From Annulohypoxylon bovei var. microspora (taxonomy: Eukaryota > Ascomycota > Sordariomycetes > Xylariales > Hypoxylaceae), in contig MU405298.1 of NCBI GenBank assembly GCA_022836615.1, forward strand, positions 1-64,000: 64,000 bases of DNA. The letters are read 5' to 3'. The position numbers were made by a program, and so were the translations under genes. Below are positions 47,222-59,103 of the stretch, in pieces. Position 1 is the stretch's first letter, and each line of letters begins with the position of its first letter. The notes under the pieces were generated by a model. That model made no database searches, was not told the origin of the DNA, and saw only the letters and a program-made list of their open reading frames with translations.

Positions 47222-49808
47222 ATGGCAGCCGCCCAGCTATCCGTTCAAGATCAGATTCGCCAACTCGAAGATGCGCGCAAGCTCATTTTAGGAAATACAA
47301 CCTATTACGCTCGGATCATCCAAGTTACACTTCCTATCATAGGTCCATCTGCTCACGTTGAATTGCGACGATGGGGCACCGAGTTCTTTGCTGAAGCATT
47401 TGCGACTCCCGCAATTGCACCCGGTCAGAAGGAACCTGTGTCTTTGTTAGTGCTAGAGACACTAAAGCTACTGGTGGAAGACGTCAACCAAGATGTCATG
47501 GTATTGAAAAGCATTATTCAGACGGTGGCTAGTATATACCCGCTGGTTTTACGATGGATGTAGGTTCTCGCCCAGTTTGCCATTGTAGACTCCTCGTAGA
47601 TCTTGGTGCGCATGTGTGCATTCTTTCTAGATTTCATGCTTCCATGCGTCCCTTGGGAAGTGATCCAGAGGTCGTATCGCTGACTTTTGAACTCGTACCA
47701 GGATTAACAACTCTTACGACACGCCTACATGGGACCGCATGACCGCGATAAAGAGCAGAATATTGCGAATCTGGGATGCTGCTCCGTCGATCATTCGAGT
47801 ATGCTGTATCAAGTTCGCCCAGCGTGTTGTACTTGCGCAGACGCAGAGTATAAACCCAGAGCCAAGAGTAGGGATCTCTTCAGACTCGGATGCTTAAACG
47901 GTGCTGATTCTGTTTATAGCGTGGTGACCTTCTCGATGTATCACTCGTCATGATCCCCCCGAACCATCCAGTCCTCGACCCGCCTAAACTTGAGGCCGAA
48001 GCCTCGGGACTCTTAGACAGAATGCTTGGGGTTTTACAAGATAATAGCAGGTATGATGATCTCGTCATATAAAACAAAAAAGTCGTCAACTAACAAAACC
48101 CTTAAGTGATGCTTTGGTTGTAGATGCGACATTGAATACACTGTCTATCCTCGTCCGAAACAGGCCAGCCACGTCAAATAGGATCCTCAACACGGTTTTA
48201 AACTTTAACCCCTTGAAGCTAGCAAATTCTCCCATGACACCCAAGACCAAAGTTCTAGTGAAGTCGATGGAGAAAACCACACGAATGCTGCTGATACATT
48301 TATCTAGACGGTAGGATATTTCTAGAATCAACAATTCCTCATCACTCTAATTTCATTGTCGGAACTCGCTAAACCTGTCATAGAAACCCGCAGAACCCAC
48401 AGATTGGGCGAATTCAACAATATGTTGAACGACTCATGCGCTCGCGAGCTGAGATCTTCGACGAGGGAAATCGTAAAAGAGCAATGGCGGAGCAAGCTGA
48501 CGGACAAGACACCAAGCGCCAACGAACAGGAACCATTTCGTCCAGTCCTCAAATAGAGATAACTCCGTTGAAGCCTGGACCGCATACCCTCGCAGATGTA
48601 TTCACCTTTACTAACAATGATGGACTGAAGCACTTCAACGTAGGTGACAACGTTCCGGCATCCCTCGCCGCTAAGATTAGTGTCACGACTATCGCCCGTA
48701 TAGACTCGCAGCTGTTAGATCGTGCTATTCAGGTATGTTAAAATCTCTCCATCCTTCCCGACATTATCTGACAAAATGGTAGGGAGTACGAGATCGCCTG
48801 GCAGCACTTCATGTAGCTCAGCCAGAGCCAATCAACCCCGAAACAGCACCACTTGACGTTGAAGAAGATGAGGACGACTATGAACCGGATTATTATGCAG
48901 CAGAAGACACGGAGCAGATTTTGAACAAGCTCGACTCTGCGCCATCAGAACAGCCACGTGAATCGGAAAAGCCAGCATTAGTCGGGCTAGCATTACCTAC
49001 ATTCCGACTACCACCACCGCCAAAGCTGAATCCGGAGCAGGCTGCTAAGGTAGGACAAGGATCGATTTCGAGAGTGTTTAGCACCATGAGGACTTTAGAG
49101 GACCCAGCCGTCAAGAAGGCCAAAGCTGGTATTAACAGACTTGCAGCCAGCTCATACGACCGGGATTCATGGATCACCATTATTACTCGCCTGGCAACCC
49201 GGGCAGCTGCGGGGCTCGACATGTCAGAGGAAGACGAAGATAACAAGGGCGCCCTCCCGCTACCTCAGCTCAGCGATTCAATCCGGGAGATGCTATTTAA
49301 CTACGTCCTGGAAGATTTCCGTAAGCGGATCGACATATCCGTCTCCTGGTTAAGCGAGGAATGGTACAACGACAAAGTGCAACAGCGTGCTACATCGTCT
49401 TTGCCTGTTCCTCACAGTGTGCCTGCCCACTACGAAAAATGGGCGCTTCGACTTTTAGACGGATTTATTCCGTATCTTCACGGACAAGACAAGGTCCTAA
49501 CTCGATTCCTCAGCGAGTTACCCGAACTCAACCCGACTATCTTATCACGGATCAAGACTTTATGTCGAGATCCCAGCTTAGTTAGCCTATCACTCACTTC
49601 ATTATACTACCTAGTGATGTTGCGTCCGCCCGTTAGAGATCTCGCACTAGATACGATCCAAGATATCTGGACGGATTACGAAGACACGAGGCCCTTGGCG
49701 GCCAAGTATCTGCAGAAATGGCGGCCTGGCTTCTTAGAAGCCGCTCAAAAAGGCATGCCTGGAAGTGAAGGACCCGTTGGAGCTAGTACAGCCGCAGTCG
49801 TTTCATGA
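47222..49808 (+). CDS. PTA1: Symplekin/Pta1, cleavage and polyadenylation factor subunit
   Basis: Pta1 is the scaffold of the mRNA 3'-end cleavage and polyadenylation complex (CPF/CPSF). Six exons, 47222-47559, 47702-47867, 47920-48050, 48107-48310, 48384-48732 and 48783-49808, give 737 aa. The N-terminal HEAT-like domain starts AAAQLSVQDQIRQLEDARKLIL and continues through LNFNPLKLANSPMTPKTKVLVKSMEKTTRMLLIHLSRR, a conserved stretch. The middle has a basic, Gln-rich link, then a second helical domain with LLDGFIPYLHGQDKVLTRFLSELPELN near the end. The first intron is 142 nt, longer than its neighbours. Later exons are joined by introns of about 50-75 nt, and each junction keeps the frame. Confidence 0.93.
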
Positions 49809-50563
49809 TACCCATTTATCAATGATTAGTTTGGACTTGCGGGCTGATCGATGGCGATGTTGTTTCTTAAGCCATACCCTATACGACGGTAATGGCTACT
49901 AGGTGGTGTTAACTCACCGGCACTGTTGCATTGGCCAATGGTCGGATTGGCAGGGCGTTCAGGGATGGGAACATGTTTAGGGGGATAAGCAAAGTCTACA
50001 ATGATCAGCTAGACTATATGTACTTGTACAAAACATAGGGGCTATACTGATGAAGCCCATTCCAAGTCCTAAATGAATGACAACACCAGCATGTCTGAAG
50101 TATCTGACGAAATTCGCCGTTTGTGATGTGATGTTTTGGATATATCTTCTCCCCTCTTAACAACGCAGCAACGATCCTTATTTTACACAGTACTATTATT
50201 TACAAATGTAACAAATACACACTGTAAAGTTGAGCCACAGCTAACGTATCCCTACTAGGCATGTACATGTACATGTATGTAAGCTTTAGACTAGGTCCAA
50301 GCTTCAACTAAAGTTCACCGACCAATCCCATTAATTCATCTAGATCACGGTTAGTTGCATACATGCATACGTCGTAAGACCCGGTACCTGGGCAAGGTTG
50401 CGATATCCAGGCAGTTACCTCATTCATACTTCTACATAAACGACTTTAATTGAAATCCGCGGAACAATCAAGACCTAATAAGAATTGACCTACCATCGAA
50501 ACAATCGAGAGAGCACGCCCACCCAATAACGAGCTTAACCTCCCGACGGTCTAGTGCCTCACG
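49809..50563. other. Gene-free stretch between PTA1 and END3
   Basis: About 750 bp with the PTA1 3' UTR and the END3 promoter. A short TACATG tandem (three copies) is at 50264-50276. No gene seen. Confidence 0.5.
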
Positions 50564-51948
50564 ATGGCACCTCGAATCGAGGCTCAGGAGATCGATACCT
50601 ACTGGAACATCTTCACAACGCGGACCAATGGTGGCAAGTACCTAACGGGCGAACAGGCTGCGCCGCTGCTGAAGAACAGCGGATTGAGAGACGACCAGCT
50701 CGAACAAGTGTGGGATGTGGCCGATGTCGATAATGACGGGAATTTGGACTTTGAGGAATTCTGCGTTGCTATGCGCATCATCTTCGACATAGTGAATGGA
50801 GTGAGTTTCCTTTCTTCATGTCTCTCCTCTCCGCTCCGTCTCCCCCCCTCTTGTGATGTCAAGGAGGGTTGTTGACATGACTGGAAATAATAGGAATACA
50901 ACGAAGTACCCACGACGCTGCCGGACTGGCTCGTCCCCGAATCCAAAGCCCATCTCGTCCAAGCCAACCGCGCCCTCACCGGCAAGCAAGTGCAGTTCGA
51001 GCAAGTCGACGACGACTCGGATACGCCGGGGCTCAAAGACGGCTTCGACTGGTACATGAATCCCAAGGACAAATCCAAGTACGAGTCCATATACCAGGAG
51101 AATCGAGACATGCGAGGGGAGATATCCTGTAAGTCTTTCTTCTTACTCCTATTTCACGTTATATCTAGGTTCTGCTAGAAGAAGCGAAGAAAAGTACTGA
51201 CAAAAGTGGCAACCTAGTCAACTCCCTAGAAGACCTCTACGAATCCCTCGACGTGCCCGATACCGACGTCCGATCAGCATGGAACCTAATCAACCCATCA
51301 GCCAGCAGCACTATCAACAAGGACGCTTGCCTGGCCTTCCTGCACATCCTCAACAACCGACACGAGGGGTTCCGGATCCCGCGAACGGTCCCAGCGTCGC
51401 TGCGCTCCTCCTTCGAGCGCAACCAGATCGACTACCAGGTGGACAGCGCCCGCAACAACCCCGCGGCCTCGCGCTGGGCCGCAAAAGCCGACGACAACAC
51501 GACCACGGGCCGCAAGGCGAAGTTCGGCGACCAGTACCTCACGCGCCTAGGCCGCGGCGCCTTCAAGGCCACGGGCACGGACTTCAGCGGCGCCCAGAGC
51601 GACGAACAGTGGGAGGAGGTGCGCCTAAAGAAGCAGCTCGCTGAGCTCGAGGACCGCATGGCTAAGGTCGAGGCCGAGGCCAACCGCCGCAGCGGCGGCA
51701 AGCGCGACTCTAAGCCTGCGCTCGTGAAGAGGGAGCTCGAGCAGCTGCTCGATTATAAGAGGAGGGAGCTGAGAGAGCTGGAGGAGGGCTCGGGGAAGGG
51801 GAAGACGGGAGGCGGACTGAGAGGCGTGGCGGATGATCTAGCGACGGTGAAAGAACAGGTCGATGGCTTGGAGACGCATCTCGCGGGCCGGATGCAGGTG
51901 CTGGAGCAGTTGAGGCGGGAGATTGATGATGAGAAGGCAGGAAGATGA
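50564..51948 (+). CDS. END3: Actin cytoskeleton-regulatory complex protein End3 (EH domains)
   Basis: End3 joins Pan1 and Sla1 in the endocytic coat that triggers actin assembly at cortical patches. Exons 50564-50800, 50894-51128 and 51218-51948 give 400 aa, the usual length. The first EH domain is at about residues 5-100 with an EF-hand loop D54-VDNDGNLDFE-E65. The second EH domain lies at about 140-230 (FNSLEDLYESLDVPDTDVRSAWNLINPSASSTINKDACLAFLHIL) and has lost the calcium-binding loop residues. The C-terminal part has two coiled-coil stretches, ELEDRMAKVEAEANRR and EQVDGLETHLAGRMQVLEQLRREIDDE. The gene is convergent with the oxidoreductase gene. Confidence 0.95.
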
Positions 51949-52457
51949 GGGCTTGAGATACGAGGGCTAGATGGATAAGGAGGAGAGATGGATTACTTGG
52001 TCCCGTCCGATATGGAAAACCGTGATCATGAGAAGGAAAGTGCCCGTCTGTCTAAGAAATAGAGAGACGGGTAGCGAGCTATCATACTTAGTCTGTAATG
52101 CAAGTGTACAAGTTCTGGATACAGCTCAATTTCGAGCCGTTAAAATTAGTTGGGATAGGCATTATAACTACGAATTTATTTGAAGAACATCAAGAGGTGC
52201 GAAAAGCAAGAGAAATCAGAACGTTTATCACAAAAAATGCCATCTATTCTCCATTACAACGCCACTTTCAAGAAGCGTCCCATCATCAAAAAGGGGTAGG
52301 GTATCTATCTTTAGGGTACACATTACGATCTCTCCTCAAGCTACCTATTATCCGACATCCTCCAAACCGCCAACGCATTCATTCATTCAAGGGGACAAGC
52401 TAGCCTCCAAATACGCGCGGGTGCAAAATCATGGAACACTCAGACGGAACACGCCGT
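51949..52457. other. Intergenic region between convergent END3 and the oxidoreductase gene
   Basis: About 500 bp of 3' UTR and spacer. No gene is supported; the short open frames at 51971-52403 have no recognisable content. Confidence 0.5.
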
Positions 52458-53975
52458 CTAGAAAGCGCTGCCGTCGACGTAGCCCGGCAATTGCTGCGTG
52501 CCGAGCGTCTTGCCCTTCATCATGTACACCATGATGGAGAAGACCTTGACCGAGCCCAGACGGCCGGCGCCACGGCTCCGGCCCGTGGCTACTAGCAGCA
52601 CGTCCATCGGTATCGTCTTGACGACGACGGGCGGCTTGCCCTTGAGGGCGAGGTCGATGTTCTTGGCGACGCCGGCAGCCTTTTCATTTTCGAAAATTAG
52701 CAAAACCGTTCAGCTAACGTAAGAGAAAAAAAAAAAAAAAAAAGAGAGAGAAATTCACCTGCTTATCCGCGAGCACGAAGCTCCCCTTGGGCTTCCACAC
52801 CGCGTCACCAGCAGCCCAGACGTTCTCGGCGCCCTTGACCTTGTAGAACTCGTCGATGTCGACGAACTTCTTGTCGGTCAGCAGGTTCGCGGGCACGAAC
52901 TCGGTGTTGGGGGCGACGCCCATGGTCGGCAGGTACAGGTCGGTGGTGATCTTCTCGCCGCCCTGGAGCGTGACCTCGGTGCGGCCGTCGGGCAGGTCGG
53001 CGGTGGCGGTGACGCGGGTGGACTTGCGGACCTGGACGCCGAGCTTCTTCAGCTCGGCGGCGACGTTGGAGGCCAGGCTGTCGCCGCCCAGCAGCTCGGG
53101 GTCGCCGGAGAGCAGCAGCACCTCCTTGTCCTTGCCGTACTCGAAGGCCAGCTCGGCGGCGGCCTCGACGCCGGTCGCGCCCGCGCCCGCCACCACGATG
53201 TGCTTAGCTTTCTCGACCTTGGCCTGGATGGCGGACAGCTGGGCCGCCGTCTCCTCGTACGTGCCGTTGCTCTTCCAGGGCACGGCGTCGTTGAGCGCGC
53301 GCGTGCCCGTCGCGATCACCAGGTGGTCGTACTGCAGCAGCTTCTCGCCGGCCCCGGTCAGCACCTGGACGGTCTTGGCGCCGACGTCGACGCCCTCGGC
53401 CGACCCGACGACGAACTCGAAGGCCTCCGCCGGGTACTTGGCGAAGCCGCTCTCGATGGGCAGGCTGTACTGCTCCTCCTTCAGCGCGCCCGGCACGATG
53501 GCTCGGACCGACGCCAGGTTCCAGTAGAAGTGGCTGTTCTGCGATTTCAGGTCAGTGTCATGTTTCGAAGATCATTCGTTTCCCTCGTCTGTCCGTCTGT
53601 CCGCGAGCCGTTCCGGGCGTGAGTGGACGGATCCCCGGTTTAATTTCCCATTCCTAGCTGAAACGCGGTGGATGTTGCTGGGGTCTGATGTCTCGTACGC
53701 GCGGTACGTGTGTGAAGAAACAGATCATGTGATCCCCATCATTGAAAAGCTCCAGTTTGTTGTCGCGTTGTTCCAGCCTGTCACCACCTAACTTTGCTCT
53801 TTTGACTGTGTAACTAGACTAAATAGTATGCAATATGTATGAACAACTTTCTTCTTACCTTGGAGACGAGGATAACTTTTAAATCCTTCACGGAGGGTTT
53901 CGTGTGTTTCAAAAGTCTGTGTGCGACTCCCACGCCCGCGTAGGCACCTCCTAGGACTACAATTGTTTGAGTCAT
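52458..53975 (-). CDS. AIF/AMID-family FAD-dependent NAD(P)H oxidoreductase
   Basis: This family of flavoproteins transfers electrons from NAD(P)H to quinones or other acceptors; relatives in animals are AMID/FSP1 and AIF. Exons 53859-53975, 52759-53538 and 52458-52679 give 372 aa. The FAD-binding fold is MTQTIVVLGGAYAGVGVAHRLL (residues 1-22, GGAYAG at 9-14), followed by YDHLVIATGTRA. The NAD(P)H site is HIVVAGAGATGVEAAAELA, and the second FAD contact is NVWAAGDAVW. No mitochondrial presequence or transmembrane segment is seen. The C-terminal end is short, ending YVDGSAF. The second intron (52680-52758) carries an 18-T run on the sense strand. Exact substrate is not clear from sequence. Confidence 0.88.
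52726..52750. repeat. Poly(A) and GA microsatellite in an intron of the oxidoreductase gene
   Basis: Eighteen A residues followed by GAGAGAG on the plus strand; read as T and CT on the gene's strand, near the 5' splice site of its second intron. Confidence 0.8.
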
Positions 53976-56242
53976 TGTAGCTGGCGAAGTCCGGTTGCTT
54001 AAGTTGTTGGACTTTGTTGTGTGTTGTGTGGGGACCTAGCTAAGCTGGTCTAGGACGAGTAAAGAATAGGGAAACTACAAAATAATATGTAGTTATAGGG
54101 ATATTATCGAAGTCTCAAAATATGTGTTATGTATTGTTGAGGTATTCGTTGTTGAAGTGTAGGAAGAGAGAATCGAGAAGATTCAAAGTGTAGATAGTTT
54201 GGAAAGTCGGGCAGTTATGTATGTCTTATAAACTTGTCGGTTTCACGGCAGGGAGGAACGGACCCTTATCAAAATGTTTTTTTATTTTCTTTCCATACGC
54301 CTCAAACGGAGAGACCCCACTCGAGCCCAGTCGGCCTAAGACCCCAGTCAGATCGCTCGAGACTTTTGTTCAGGTGTCAAGGTCTAAGTCCAAGGTCCAA
54401 AAGCACGTCAATGAGGTTCGTGCATAAGCCATCAAAGCCATCAAAGAAACCCGAGGTACCGTAGTACTCCATACCTCTACTCCGTCAGCTTTGGATGAAT
54501 AATACGGGTACCTAATCCATCCCATTGCTGACACGACACAAGGGACAAGTTCTAGTTCAAGATTCCTATGTTTAATTTGTCAGGAATCGGGAATCGGGGC
54601 TACGACCGCTTGCGAGGAAGCCTTCGGAAGGTTGTCTCGTGTAACCAATTGGTATGAATTGCTCCAGGGCTATGCATTTTCGCCCTTGCGCCCCCCAATA
54701 TCGTCTCTCGATCCGCCGTCCGGCGGCCGTCCGCGCGGTAATTCCCCAAATCCCACAACCATCTAGACTCTAATCAGTTTAGTAGACAATATAATTGAAC
54801 AACTAGTAGAAATGCAGCCGAGCCTCTTCTATTAGCGCCAGGATGAATACTCTGACGAATATAATGACTAATCTCTTGTTTGTTGTTATTAGAGTTGTTA
54901 GAGATTGAGACCTGCATCTTGGATGAAGACTTTCTATACGTTGGTCGTAAACAAGTCGGAGATTTAGTACATAACACTACCAGCACCACTCAAACCCCTA
55001 GGACTTCTGAGGTCAGCGGCAAGTTACCGAAGTTCCTATTGCTTGTAGTTATAAGACAGGCGCGGATTGGAAAGGATTCGGTCCCGAAACACTATGCATT
55101 CGAGGCTTTAAAGAAATATAAGAGGCGTACGCAGATACAAGCTATTGGGTTGTTGGAGACAAGGGGTTTTCCTTTTCTCGTTGGCTCATTGGACAGCCTT
55201 ATGAAATGGTAAGCCAAGTATTCCCTATCCGGGAAATTTCTCGAAATGGGATTATGTGTGTGTTGCAGGGTCTTTTTGTGTTAGTCGGTACGTGTATAAT
55301 TGCTGTCTTCCCTTTAAATGGTCTACACAACCCATCTCCCATAAGCAAGATGGGATTTCCCATTTCTCAGCCGGTATTCCAACTAACTACCCATATATGA
55401 CAGGTTCGAAGGAATGCATCCAGGCATCTGCAGCAACTCGGATGAGTCAACCAACTCAGCACCACGACTGCGTCACAGGTGTCGTGGACTTCCACGTGTG
55501 GTACGCAGGCACAGGAGGTAGCCTGTTATATATGAAACTGGTCAAATACTTCGTATTATAATCGAGAGACGCATTGGTAACTTTCACGATGTTTCTAACT
55601 GATGATAGGTAGGTGAAGTAGGCGAATCAACTATCCAGCGGTGTTCGGTAACAGGAACGGTGATGGTGATGCCGACATCGATGAATGTTGGAAGAGCTGG
55701 AAGAGTAAGACGGGTCTTGGTAAATTAAGATTTCCGGTCCCGTCATGAAAATAGTTTCGGGGACGGTGCATATTTACACCGGTTCACAAGCGCCTGTTTC
55801 CTGATCCCATCTGCCCATCCGAGGCAGCTGTGACTGTATTATTCAAAATCTTGGGGGTTTTATGGGTCCATGAGAACAATATACCCAATCATGAGCTGTA
55901 ATCTCGCATCACCCCGCGCACCCAACTAACTCATGACGACGAAATGAAAGTCTATTACGGCTGAGCGATCTACCCCGCCAAAACCTATTCGTCCCAACAA
56001 CACTTAGTACTACTAATTGCACCTTAAACAACAACAACATCATTGTCGACGAGATCATACAGCCTTGTTCCCGCTTTTACTCTTGACTCTAATTTTACAA
56101 CGAGGTACCTAGTTCCCGGCAATTGCTAAACAGCCCCCAAACCCCATCATATATCCACACAGGCGAAGAGAAAGCTCTAGTTATCAGCTAACATAAGACC
56201 GAGTATCCAGTCTCTAAAAACCAAAGTCTAAAAACCGTCAAG
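53976..56242. other. 2.3-kb stretch between the oxidoreductase and ACBP genes
   Basis: No gene is well supported. Two adjacent open frames, 54880-55212 (110 codons) and 55206-55561, could belong to a small gene. They start with non-ATG codons here, match no family I recognise, and cannot be joined cleanly: the GTAAGC donor after 55209 and TTGCAG acceptor before 55270 do not keep phase. Both ends of the region are promoters of divergent genes. Confidence 0.35.
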
Positions 56243-56672
56243 ATGGTCGCCATTAGCCCTGCTTTCGTTACGGCCCAGGAGGACTCCAAGAAGCTTACCT
56301 CCAAGCCCAGCAACGAGGACCTTCTTGATCTCTATGGTACTTAAACCCTTCTTTCTCCTTCTGTAAACCTAGATCATATCCCTATAACCACCCTCCACCG
56401 TAACCTAAAGCAAGTAGAGGGACTAACAACGGTCGTCTTACTCTTATTTAGCTCTATTCAAGGTCGGCAACGACGAGGACTTCAGCAAAGCAGACAAGCC
56501 CGGCATGTTCGACCTGAAGGCCAAGTACAAGTACCAGGCCTGGCAGAAGCTAGTCGACGATGGAGTCTCCCCCGAGGACGCGCAAGAGCGTTATGCCAAG
56601 AAGGTCGAGGAGCTGAAGGAGAAGTACGGCTACGACGCGAACAAGGTCCCCGAGGCCGTCAAGAGCTCTTAG
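56243..56672 (+). CDS. ACB1: Acyl-CoA-binding protein
   Basis: ACBP binds long-chain acyl-CoA esters in the cytosol and buffers them for lipid synthesis. Exons 56243-56336 and 56452-56672 give 104 aa. The four-helix pattern is clear: VTAQEDSKKLTSKPSNEDLLDLYALFKVGNDEDFSKADKPGMFDLKAKYKYQAWQKL, and then a long last helix DAQERYAKKVEELKEKYGY. The KPGMFDLKAKYKYQAW segment is the family signature that contacts acyl-CoA. The single intron splits the DLY-ALFK site. Length is slightly more than the 86-90 aa of animal ACBPs, as often in fungi. Confidence 0.95.
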
Positions 56673-57128
56673 GTCTATATACTGTTCGCTGTACCTGTCA
56701 ATGTTGCCTCCGGTCGATTAGCCCTGTGTCTTGATAGCGATGTTTTGCGAAAGACGGCGCTTTTAAATCTCGATGAAACAACAGCATATTTGCGGTTATA
56801 AATCTCTGCGTTGCAAAACGCTGCGGAAACATAGCAATAGCGGTACTAGATTTACATAGTTATATATAAATCACGTAAACCAACTTTGACATTTCAACGT
56901 TAATTATGTGAACTCTATTACCCGTCGATAACCTTTTGAATGCCTCGATATTATTCATAACCATTTAAGACAATTCGCGACTGGCATGAAATCCAAGAGA
57001 GTAGCCGTAAATACTTTCTTTTCAAGACTGAATAAGTACCCTAAACCTCATTTGATTCTTTAGGGGTGCTTCCGGGTGCTGATATTATCCAACTGTGGTG
57101 GATCTCATGTTGCAAATGCCCCTGAGAC
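56673..57128. other. Intergenic region between convergent ACBP and TDP1
   Basis: About 450 bp, AT-rich, with no gene; it holds the 3' UTRs of both genes. Confidence 0.5.
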
Positions 57129-59103
57129 CTAGCTCCAAGCACGCCCCTTCGAGTCAGGCTGGGTATAAGTTGCCGTGGCCACCCACGGGACTTCGCTATC
57201 CTCGTACTTCTGCAAGGGTAAACTGTACGGGATCCTTAGACCAACTAGAGGCCCATCGCCGTCGAGATCTTCTTTTGCAGGCATATCCTTCATGAAGGTG
57301 CCCATCATCGTAGCCTTGTCGCCGAACAATTTAGGCCACATCAAAACGCCAATCTCCCAAGAAGCTATTCGTATTTGCCCGGTACCATTTGTAGCCTCAC
57401 CCCAGGCCTGTTTTGAAACGTTGGCAGATGTGAGCAGAGCCCAGTCGATGGACTTGTTCTCATTATATCGGATGTACGTCTTGATATGCGGTGCCGCGCG
57501 GTTGCGCCCTCCGTCCCGTACCTTGCCTTCTTCTACTAGGTGAAATATTTAGCGAATAGGATTCTCGTGGAAATGGATGAGTTGGTGACATACTCCTTCC
57601 CTTCTCGCAGTCATTGGCCCAGTGGTGGAGAATAGGCTTCATATACTGAAGCTGCTTGGCCTGGGTCGCTGACTGCATCTTCATATGTATGGAGCTACCG
57701 GAAGTATAGCCATCTAAGGAACGTCGTATCTCGTCTGGCGTGGGAAATATGATCTTGAACGTGGGTTTTGGCGTTTTAGGTCTTGTTGGCGGTGATAGTG
57801 AATCGAATAGAGTGCGGTTTAGCCAGATGTCTGTCGCACCCAGGGTTGCGATAGAAGATACCTGTACTACGATATCCGAATCCCCTGCGTAAACCGGGAC
57901 AGACCTGAGAGCATGCTTTACACCTGGCCATCCCCAAAGAGTCTTGCTCGGATCATCCTCATATATATCATGTCTTCCAGGTACGCTAGCGACCAGCGCT
58001 CCTCGTACGGCAGAGAAGTCGTACTTCTCGAGTTCATCAACCATAGACTTGCAAATTTCTCTTATGGAGTTATACGCTCGTAGATAATTCAACAAGTCAA
58101 CTTTGAACTTTGATCCACTGCCAATGCTCATGTCCAGTTCTGACAAGTTTTGCGAGCCCACCAGGCGAGGAAGCTGTGGCGTCTGCCATACACCATTTGT
58201 CAAGTTGGTCCAGTCCTTGGAGATCATGTTGGCTGTATGGATGATGACCTGAGCTGTATCATCATGCCTAAATAGCACGAGCATCTTTGAATGGTGGGTG
58301 CCAAACATTTCTGGCATGTATGCCGCATGAAGGGTAACATTTTTGTACTGGCCTGATTGTTGCTATATCGATCATCAGCATTGGTAGGTCTCCTGAGATA
58401 TCAAGCAAAGCAGATGGTTGATGTTCTTAGCTTCACTGCAAAAGGTGTAAAATACATGAACATCCATATTGAGGCTCGCAAAACGCTCTACTTCTACGGA
58501 AGTGTTGGAGTTGCACTACTAGCAAGGAGATGTGCCATTGTACCTGTCAACAAGCAAATAGAGTTGTTGTTTTGAACTGTGTGACAGTAGGTGACAGCTC
58601 ATCATAAGACACAGTAAATTGCAATCATATAAGGATAGTGGGGGCTACGGTGGTTTACTCGCACATACGGTCTCATAGTACCGGGACACGAAGGGAGTGA
58701 GGGTGGAATGCCTTACCTCTAGGGACAACCTATTATGATCATCTTTCTTCCAGAAGCCATGAACAATATGGACTCTAACGAGAGCTCTCGTATCCTCATC
58801 AAAATGGTTCATGAGGAAGTCCACATCGTGTAAATAGTTAAACTCCCAGCATTCAGAAATAAGAGGGTCTCCAAGGAGTTCATGGAGTGACACAGCATCG
58901 ACGTTTGACTCTTCCGGAAGATCTCTAATGGTAGTGAGCCGGACCGGGGAAGAAATAAGCTCACGCTCACGGGCCACCGATTTCCTAGGAGGGGGAGGAC
59001 TGATCGGATGCAAGAGTGACGTCGGAAGCTCACCGGGCCTTTTTACGGTGTGATCCTCGTCGGTGTCACTCAAACGTCGTCGCTTTGATGGAGGCTCTGT
59101 CAT
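57129..59103 (-). CDS. TDP1: Tyrosyl-DNA phosphodiesterase 1
   Basis: Tdp1 repairs DNA 3' ends stalled on topoisomerase I by removing the linked tyrosine, in the nucleus. Three exons, 58717-59103, 57594-58362 and 57129-57535, give 520 aa. The two HKD-type active-site motifs are GTHHSKMLVLF (residues near 155-165) and PHIKTYIRYNENKSIDWALLTSANVSKQAWGE (near 400). The N-terminus is basic and Pro-rich with KRRR. The usual VHGFWKK...LEQQSGQYKNVTLHAAYMPEMFG segment is joined over a long first intron. The 354-nt intron (58363-58716) has several other AG sites; the acceptor at 58363 was chosen because it keeps frame and continues the conserved sequence. Confidence 0.92.
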
